From the NCBI GenBank assembly GCA_024734495.1, contig JALMQS010000128.1:27535349-27599348 (forward strand): a stretch of DNA of 64,000 nt, read 5' to 3'. This document shows positions 56,843 to 64,000 of this stretch, one piece after another; position 1 is the first letter of the stretch, and each line of letters opens with the position of its first letter. Source of the DNA: Forficula auricularia (Eukaryota; Arthropoda; Insecta; Dermaptera; Forficulidae). The notes under the pieces were generated by a model. That model was not told where the DNA came from. It did no database searches and saw only the letters and a program-made list of their open reading frames with translations. A program made the position numbers and the translations under genes.

Positions 56843-57445
56843 ACCATACAGGATATGGTCAAGTATTGTAATCGTCCATGAAAAAATGTTTTTTTTTTGC
56901 TTCTTTTTTTCGAAATATCTCAAAAATGGCTTAAACTATTTTGATTAAAAAAATTGGGCAAAACCATGGCATTTCGGTCTACAAAAAAGCCCTAATAAGT
57001 GAATATCGAAAAATTATATTTTTCGAGATAATAACTGTTTTGTCAAAATGTCCGTTAGTCTGTGCGTTACCAAATTTTTGTGGACCAGCTAGCACAAAAA
57101 GTAGTGTGGAAATCAAAACCAAATTTCACATGTAATTTTTGGTGCAGTGGGGTTAAAATTAAAATTATAATATTTTCAAACTAAAAAAACAAAACAAAAA
57201 AAAAACAAGAAAAGTGAAATATACTTAAAAATGAACCTAATATACCTAAAACTTTTTTTCCCGGGGCTAAAATGGGGGGGGGGGGGGGGGTCAAAAACAA
57301 AAATCTAGTCAATTTGAGCAAACTCAACCAAATTTTGTATACATAATAAAACTAACCCCTTACATGATTATAAATAATTTTATTAAATATATATAAGAGA
57401 CTGGCCAGTGTGAATGGTTAAGTCAAGTGGATGGCCACATCAGTT
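56843..57445 (+). repeat. R1 dispersed repeat, copy 3
   Basis: Same block order as copy 1; it includes a 17-G run at 57274-57290 and ends at AAGTGGATGGCCACATCAG. The run is the longest G tract in the window. Confidence 0.8.
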
Positions 57446-58730
57446 TATTTTTATTTTATATCTTTCAATAATCGGATATAGCTATTTAGGTAATGGAAAC
57501 ATTTTTTCTACTCCAAATATTATATATTATAATAATTATATGCTTAGAATAAATTATTCATATGAAAAAAATTTAAAAATCTGGCGTGACTTAAACACAC
57601 CACTTGGCTTCACCATACACCTGTCCAGTTGTAGGTTGTAGCTAATGAGCTGGAATTTCGTAGAGAATTTCGTTGTAATAATAATCGGTACCTCTGGGCC
57701 AAGTTTTAATTTTTTGCTCAACTGTTAACTATCCGAAAATATCTAAATGACCGAGATTTATGGAAACCTTAAAAAAGTTTTCATTTTTTTTTAAATTATA
57801 ATTTATTATGGGAGGGGGAATTGAACACTCATGTGTTTAGCCACTGGTATTTAATGTTGAATAATAAAAAAGTGACCATACTACCAACTATATAATTTAG
57901 TAGTTTATTACGCTTCCTAGTTCCTATATTAATTTGATGGTTCATTTGTGGGTTTTCATTTCTACTGTTCTACTTACCTAGGATTCCTTTACAGAACCTA
58001 TAGGATTAAATGTTTCATGTTCCGAATGTTTTTTCACGGGGCTTTTCATTTAGCCAAAGCGACTTAGCTATTTTGATCCCATTACGTCTTAATTAAGAAA
58101 AATTGAAATACTAATCCCTTGGGTACAGTAATGTTCCGTATGGAGCATATCATGGCAAGATTGATTTACAATAGCCATTCTTCGTGAGCTGCTGAGGTGT
58201 GACTTTCTTTAAAGGATATCGTAGTTAATGAATTCATCACCAACCACTTTCTTAATATCAAGGACGTCTTATTGTATAATTTATAGGTATACGCCACGAA
58301 AATCAATGAATAATATTATTAAAATAAATATTAATAGATGCTAATTTGTTGGCAATAGTTTATCTAATATTTTAATGACGCTAGAAATTTATTGAATGAC
58401 CCAGCTGATAATACTTGCGTGGTTTGAAAAAAGAAGGCGAAAAGTCCTTTCAATGGATAAAATAATATAAAAGATAAGGCTTAAATCCTACCTTAGGTTC
58501 TAAAGAGTGTGTGGTTGGGAAACTTACCACTGACCATTTTCGGCTTTCAAACTTCAATAAAAGGACCCTCGAAGGTGAGGCAGGGTTAATAGTTATTAAG
58601 AAAAGCCAAGGAAGTTTGGAATAGGAAGCAAGCACCAAAGGGCGTTACTAAATCCAAACTACTGATTAAATAGTTTAGATAGGATAAAATTTAATTTGAT
58701 AAATTTAAAGTTCACTTTAATTTAAATTAA
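57446..58730. other. AT-rich stretch, nothing firm
   Basis: A phrase GGGGGAATTGAACACTCATG at 57815-57834 resembles a SINE B box. No gene was recognised. Confidence 0.4.
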
Positions 58731-58731
58731 G

Positions 58732-58821
58732 GATAAGAGTAAATAGATATTTTATTTAATATCTATTTACTCTTATCTTTATTAAAGATGTTTCACCTTG
58801 CACCAACACCACAATCTCTAC
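58732..58821 (-). repeat. 20-bp-arm hairpin and Penelope-like fragment shared with 2639-2702
   Basis: GATAAGAGTAAATAGATATT (58732-58751) is perfectly inverted at 58758-58777. From 58758 on, the sequence matches 2639-2702 in reverse (TTTCACCTTGCACCAACACC). Confidence 0.7.
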
Positions 58822-59073
58822 TGATTATTAATTTAAATTAACTACAAGCGAGCTAGGCTCAAAAATTTTGGGTTCGATTTATTATCCCCCTCCTCTTTAT
58901 CGAAACATTATATATTTAGTTACCTCTAGGATGTATAGAATGAATTATAAATTACACTTAATTATCAATTTACAATTAAAATTTAACTGGCTCCCAGCTA
59001 AGTAAAGATCGAAAATTTTCAATATCCATACGGTATTGACCCCATGAAAAATAATAATTATAATTAAAAAAAA

Positions 59074-59109
59074 CTGATGATGAAGACCAAGTTTTCGAAA
59101 CTATAGTCT
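59074..59109 (+). ncRNA. Hammerhead-like motif, lone copy
   Basis: CTGATGA (59074-59080), extra T, stem II GAAGAC-CAA-GTTTTC (six pairs, one G/U), GAAA (59097-59100), C-TATA-G, T, C (59107-59108). Core and stem III are identical to the 23.8-kb palindrome but stem I is not supported by the flanks. Confidence 0.5.
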
Positions 59110-59167
59110 CAAACAAATAAATAATATATATATATACAGATATATAATTTCGATATATATGGGTGTA

Positions 59168-59262
59168 TGTTTATTTGCATCAAGCAGAGGACAACATCTT
59201 TGTTTCTCTTTGTGAATCAACAACTCTCCTACTCTCGGCAAAACAAAAACTTTTCAATTAAA
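59168..59262 (+). repeat. GCAGAGGACAAC dispersed repeat after (TA)n
   Basis: GTTTATTTGCATCAAGCAGA GGACAACATC, TTTCTCTTTGTGAATCAACA, ACTCTCGGCAAAA. A TA-rich tract at 59126-59158 precedes it. Confidence 0.6.
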
Positions 59263-59339
59263 TATAATCTGTCAGTTTGCTAGTATGTCGGTGCATTGTA
59301 GATAGAAAATTAAATAAGATAAAAACTTGAAATTTAATA

Positions 59340-60573
59340 CGAGGATGGTTTGATAAGTTTCCTGCCCGACCCAGAAATTACGACAGCAGTTCTAATTTTT
59401 AACTCGTATTCTATAGTATTAATCTAGACTAACGTCCATACCAACTTTTAGGACGACTGTTCTGTTAGTATAGGTTTGACAGCCTATTGAAGAAAAAACC
59501 TGAGTTGTTTGTGTTTGTATGAAAATGGAAAAATTGGAGAAGCCTGCGATTATAAAATACCCCTATTTGAAAGGTTTAACACCAATTCAAATCAAAGAAA
59601 AAATGAATTCAACACTGAAAAACTCTTCTCCATCATATTCAACGGTCAAACAGTGGATTTATAAATTTAATAAAAGTCTCACGAGCACTGATGACGAAAC
59701 AGGTTCAGGGCGCCTGATTGAGGTCCCAACTGGCGAAATGATCGAGAAAATACATAAAATCATGCTAGAAGATCGCAGGTTGAAAGTGGGTGATGACTAC
59801 TGCTATGTCAACTGTTCACAATATTTTACATCAACGTTTGTTCATGGAGAAGCTCTGTGTTAGGTGGATGGCGAGTTTTCTAACAATCGATCTAAATAGC
59901 TACGCCTGAAGATTCTTTCAACCGATAATTTGGCACTGTTTAAGAGAAATCCCAGAGAATTATTGATGAAACTTGAGTCCACCATTATATGGCTGAAAAT
60001 AAACAACAGTCCAAACAATGGACTAAATCAGGTGAAGCACCCCCAAAGGAGGAAAAAACAATTTTATCTGCGAATGAGGTTATGGCGAATATTTTTTTGG
60101 GATTCGAAGGGAATTATTTTCATTGATTACCTTGAGAAGGGTACAACCATCAATGGTGTATACTAAGCAGGGTTATTACAACGTTTGAGTGACGAAGTGA
60201 AGAAAAACTACCGCAACTGGCAAAGAAAAGAATCTTGTTTCACCATGACAATGCACCCGCTCATTTGTCAGTTGTTGCGATGACTAAAATCAACGAATTG
60301 AAATTCGAATTGTTCCCCCAACCACCGTATTCACCAGATTTAGCCCCCAGCGACTTTCATCTGTTTCCTAACATCAAAAAATGGCCCGGAGGAAAAAGAT
60401 TTGTGAGTCATTAATGCTGTCAATGAGTATTTTGAGGGACTTAACAAATCACACTATAAAATGGTATCACTGCATAGAGCACAATTATGAAAAATGTTTT
60501 CATTTTGATAAAGATTATGTTGAAAAATACAATTTTTTTTTTATCAGGCCGGAAACTTATCAAACCATTCTTA
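59340..60573 (+). mobile_element. mariner DNA transposon, ~1.23 kb, degraded
   Basis: The left end CGAGGATGGTTTGATAAGTT TCC is inverted at the right (GGAAACTTATCAAACCATTC TTAG) with a few mismatches at the extreme terminus. TA precedes the left end (59338-59339); the right TA has mutated. Length, TIR style and the DD34D transposase all fit mariner. It sits in an older dispersed repeat. Confidence 0.9.
59519..60480 (+). pseudogene. mariner transposase (DD34D), frameshifted
   Basis: The first frame (59519-59863) encodes MEKLEKPAIIKYPYLKGLTP, SSPSYSTVKQWIYKF and GRLIEVPTGEMIEKIHKIML EDRR, the N-terminal helix-turn-helix region. After residue ~93 the frame shifts. Later pieces read LALFKRNPRE, FWDSKGIIFIDYLEKGTTIN G (60093-60160), then ILFHHDNAPAHLSVVAMTKI NELKFEL with Asp at 60247, and YSPDLAPSDFHLFPNIKKW with the final Asp at 60352; 34 residues separate the two. 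The first catalytic Asp region is too decayed to place. Several frameshifts and stops; not functional. Confidence 0.9.
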
Positions 60574-60939
60574 GATTTATATTAATTTTTCTCAAAATCA
60601 ACAATCTTATTAAAATTTTAATCGAAAAATTAATACTCTGAAGCTTGAAAATAAAATAAAATTTATTTATAATAGGGTGTAAAGGTCACTTTAATTAGAA
60701 TTATGATGATTTATTTTAAATTTAGGACCGTGCATTAATTTTGAGGATTTTTCTTAGAAAATTACCTCTTTTTTAAAAAGTGGTTACTAGTTGATCATTC
60801 AAAGTATTGTACACAGCTTTTTCCCATCTTTCTGGCAGCATCCGGATACCATGTCGGAAAAAGGACTCGTCTCAATATAAAGTATCTAAATATAAAATTT
60901 GTCTTTTATATCTTTTTGTTTTTGTTTTTTTGTTTTGTT

Positions 60940-61165
60940 TTTCGAGCTAGAGTGTACACACAGTTTGTTTTGACAAAATAATTAATATCTTTTAAAATAT
61001 AAACTTTTCGATGTTCACTATATAAGATTTTAAACCGAAACGCCTTGTATTCTCTTGCTTTTTTTTTATTAAAGCAGTTTTTGAGATATTTCGAAAATAA
61101 GAAGCAAAAAAAACACTTTTTCCATATACAATTTCAATACTTCCCCATATGATGAGTTAAAATCA
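60940..61165 (-). repeat. R1 dispersed repeat, decayed fragment
   Basis: Reversed, ATATGGGGAAGTATTGAAAT, TCGAAATATCTCAAAAACTG and GAACATCGAAAAGTTTATAT follow the R1 order with many changes. Confidence 0.5.
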
Positions 61166-61267
61166 GTAATTCCCTCCCAAAGCATGCTTTGCACGTAACA
61201 CGCGTTTTGCCAATTTCCAACACGGTTTCGCGGTTAAATTGGAAAAGTGCCGGACCATTTCATTCGG

Positions 61268-61460
61268 TAATATGTTTGTCCCCATGACTTCAAGGAACTA
61301 GAACTCTCTCCCGGCATCCATCTTTCCCAGCACTTATAATCTTCAAACCTTTAAAATCCGGGTGCACAAACTGCCTCCACCCTCTCACTTGGTCAACTTT
61401 CCCTTTTCTTCGATAATTTAAGGGTTTTTCGAGATCCATTACTTCTTAAAAAAAAAAACC
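61268..61460 (+). pseudogene. LINE-B 3' end (5' truncated)
   Basis: Conceptual MFVPMTSRN-NSLPASIFPS TYNLQTFKIRVHKLPPP (about 61273-61382, one stop) is the conserved C-terminal tail of the LINE ORF2, followed by a 3' UTR with TTTCGATAATTTAAGGG and an A run at 61449-61459. It matches the plus-strand part of the rearranged copy at 37265. Confidence 0.75.
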
Positions 61461-62690
61461 CGTATGGTAAAATAAAAACATTAATAATTGAATAATATGT
61501 TGAAAATGATAAAATGAAAACAAACCAGATTAAGTCAAAAAGTTGTTCTTATATAACAACCAGTTTTCTTTTTAATAATAAAAATTTGTGTGACTCCTAT
61601 TAATTGCAATACAATTTTATTGGTCTTGAAGGTGTATTTAGAAAAACTACAAAAATTGATCAATTTCCCACAATTGAAAGTAATTTCGACGTCATGGAAT
61701 TGCAGAGAATTATGGCAATTTTTTACAGGAGCAATTTATTAGTAAATAATTGCCATCAATATGAAGCAATTCGTGAAAATTGTGGCTACTAATTGCTCTA
61801 AAAATTGGTCGTCTGAGAGAACTTAATAAGCATGTAATTTAAAGATTAAGACATCAGAAGCTTAGTACAAAATAAAATAATGAATCTCTTCGCAATTCAT
61901 ATATTACTATAAAAATATTTACTCTTCCAAAGAGTGATTAATGTCTTTGTTCGTTTTACGAGAATATTTCGGTATCTTCTTTATCATTCATCAAACGTAA
62001 TGGGAAATATCCGAGTCGTCTTTTAATGATTCGTCAAACGAGGAACCTGTCTAGGCAGGATTTGCTCCGATAATTTTTCTTTATAAACAACTCATAAATA
62101 ACTTATTTATTATAAACTTGTATTTGATAAGTCGATCGACCGTTAATAATGCCTTGAACAACGGCGATTTAGCTTAGAAAACTTCCATTTAAAATATCTT
62201 GCACACTTGCTTATGATATGGTCAAGAATGAAGTCTGGAAATCAATTTTGTTTCTTTAAATCATTTTGGAGGTTTGATGTGATTTCCGCAAACTTTAGTG
62301 AATCGACAAATTTTTGTCAGCAATCATGTTGAGCTAGAAAGTTAAAACTTCGCATAGAGCATAGAGATATAGTTTACAAATATAAACTAATTGAACCAAT
62401 TTCAGACTATAAACTCCAACAGTTCGATACCTCCTAATATAATCATGTTTTTTCTGATTTTCTGCATTTATGAATGGAAATTTGTGAAGACAGAGCCTGA
62501 AATATTACCTGTTCTTTGTTTTGGAAAAACAATTATTTTGACATAGAGACGAACAATCTGAAATCTTCCGAAATCAGTTATTGTGGGAATCTTAACCCAG
62601 AGGCACAAAGACCAACAACAAATTTCAAATAACTTGGGTATAAAAAAAAATTGTAGAAGATATAATTATATCATCATTTTTATATACAAT
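61461..62690. other. AT-rich stretch, nothing recognised
   Basis: Short frames only, none with a domain. Confidence 0.4.
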
Positions 62691-62835
62691 CCGCTTAACC
62701 CATCCGTGGTATACGTTCGCAGCGAAAGAGCCCGAAAATTAAAGGGAATACACGAAAGGCGTACTTTGACATATTATAAAACCTTTCCAGCCCAAAGACA
62801 TTTTAACAAACCCCCCTTCGGCCCGAAAAAAACAA
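62690..62835 (+). repeat. Dispersed repeat shared with 4004-4190
   Basis: ATCCGCTTAACCCATCCGTG GTATACGTTCGCAGC, GAAAGAGCCCGAA, CTTTGACATATTATAAAACC, TTCCAGCCC. Confidence 0.5.
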
Positions 62836-63338
62836 CTGATATTTAGGTATATATTAAAAATTAAATTTATTGAGTTTCACATATCTTGTTAATTAATTTT
62901 ATTCACATCAATTCTAATGGAAAAAGCGAAATCACTGCCGCTTTTGTCCCTTGGTAAGATTCCAACTCCAATCTCAACCCATTATACTCAATTGGTAATT
63001 ATGTATTATGATTAATGATTATACAGCATACACATTTACACATATTACCTATAATGATCTGAATGAGATACGTACCTTCGCAGCTCAATGGTTTCAGTTC
63101 TAGCTTTATCATTTTTTAAAACTTTCTCGGAACAATTATTAAGAAACATTCATCAATACATCCTATTTTGAATATATAACAGCAAAACTACGAGGAAATT
63201 TAGCCTGGTGGCCTGGGTGTTAATATCTCTCAACAATGTACAATATTTTTTTGCTTATTCGATATAAATTTGATTTCATACATTATTTCTACCTATCTTT
63301 ATGTCTGTCTGCCTCACTAAATTCTAAAACCTATGAAG

Positions 63339-63578
63339 CAGTGGCGGGCTGTGACATTTCAACCAGGGGATGCTGTCCAAAAAATATAGCCCTTCAATTT
63401 TTAAAATGTTATTCTATTTTTCGCTCGTTTTTGTAAAATTTATCGATAAACGCAGAATTTTTCATTATTTTTCAAATTTAACATGAGATTTTTTATAACA
63501 AAGTATGAAAATAGTCTTCACGTTTTGAAATTGTAGGTATTCGCTGCATCCACAGCATCCATGGACCGCAGGCCACTG
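63339..63578. mobile_element. hAT-like MITE, 240 bp, with perfect 8-bp TSD
   Basis: The left end CAGTGGCGGGCTGTGACATT and right end GCAGGCCACTG are inverted over the first 7-10 bp. CTATGAAG flanks both sides (63331-63338, 63579-63586). Inner inverted phrases GGGGATGCTGTCC and GCATCCACAGCATCC add support. No coding. Confidence 0.85.
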
Positions 63579-63907
63579 CTATGAAGACTCTATAGAAGGA
63601 AAAGAAGAAGTGAGTACATTCTGCTGTCATAATATTTGTATTTCCAAAGCGAAGAAATAATTAAATTTTGAAGCTTCTTTCTGTTGGAAAATGCTGAAAA
63701 TCAGAAAAAAATAGTCATTGTATGGAAAGATCTTGTATGTTTCTAATTAACCAGCTGAAATTTTAACAAGTTTTAAATTTTTAATTAAACCATTCGATGA
63801 ATAAATTGCCAAATCCCCAATATTTGATTACATACCTGGTCTTGAATAAAATTTTACTTTTTTCCAAATTACATACTGATCTATTTTTGGAAATCTTAAC
63901 AAATTTT

Positions 63908-64000
63908 GTCTGTCAAGGTATTGAAGGAGATAATAAAAGAGTGTGTTTCTGCTGGAATTATAAATTTTCAATTTATTTATAACGAGACTATAGTTTCGAG
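63908..64000 (-). mobile_element. Edge-truncated copy of the hammerhead palindrome
   Basis: TATTGAAGGAGATAATAAAA, GAGTGTGTTTCTGCTGGAAT, TTATAACGAGACTATAGTTT CGAG matches the left arm at 23669-23747. The window ends inside the ribozyme motif (GAAACTATAGTC on the minus strand). Confidence 0.8.

Noticed and set aside
60100..60160. Active mariner transposase
   Set aside because: Several frameshifts and stops and an undetectable first catalytic Asp region.
1..64000. CRISPR array, operon, prophage or other prokaryotic system
   Set aside because: No regularly spaced direct repeats with unique spacers, no ribosome-binding-site/operon layout; base composition and elements are animal-type.

Overview
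This is an AT-rich eukaryotic (animal) genomic window made almost entirely of decayed transposable elements. No host gene could be recognised. Arthropod-type Tc1 and mariner DNA transposons, an APE-type non-LTR retrotransposon family, many hAT-like and Harbinger-like MITEs, and dispersed motifs I associate with insect genomes (for example a ...ACTCGCACTTGGCCGG repeat and a TTGACGTGACAACGTC element) point to an arthropod, most likely an insect. The species cannot be named from this sequence.

Layout. 0-5 kb: a foldback element with a hammerhead-ribozyme motif, a conserved dispersed element (1621-1986), a Penelope-like fragment, and two small MITEs. 8.2-10.1 kb: a nested stack (MITE A, split by a 1.56-kb Harbinger-like element B, itself split by MITE C and a LINE 3' end). 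11.1-12.7 kb: a LINE pseudogene. 13.5-13.95 kb: a Harbinger-like MITE inserted into a copy of itself. 15.7-18.5 kb: a TIR element, a 119-bp minisatellite and a hAT MITE with its target duplication. 20.9-24 kb: a large foldback, a copy of a window-wide repeat (R1) and a perfect-looking 259-bp palindrome with a hammerhead motif in each arm. 24.43-26.0 kb: a nearly intact Tc1 element whose transposase frame is broken only by two stops and a possible 36-nt intron. 26-29 kb: little recognisable. 29-38.5 kb: LINE copies, R1 copies, a hAT element, a hairpin and a rearranged LINE. 39.2-42.5 kb: MITE A, half a foldback, and a 1.07-kb foldback with inverted hammerhead motifs. 42.4-51.1 kb: a tandem segmental duplication of about 4.2 kb, the second copy carrying a new insertion. 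51.1-59 kb: mostly unassigned DNA, with a YY1-like site cluster, a duplicated 0.22-kb conserved segment and a hAT MITE. 59.3-60.6 kb: a dead mariner. 61-64 kb: LINE end, MITEs and an edge-truncated copy of the hammerhead palindrome.

The most interesting signal is the density of hammerhead-ribozyme-like motifs (CUGANGA box, stem II, GAAA, very short stem III, UC) in at least five distinct repeat contexts, usually arranged as inverted pairs inside foldback elements. Short-stem-III hammerheads are known from Penelope-like retroelements, but no Penelope reverse transcriptase or GIY-YIG domain is visible here, so these look like non-autonomous relatives. All copies carry one extra base (A or T) between the CUGANGA box and stem II. 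Folding, covariation and cleavage tests are needed before calling them active.
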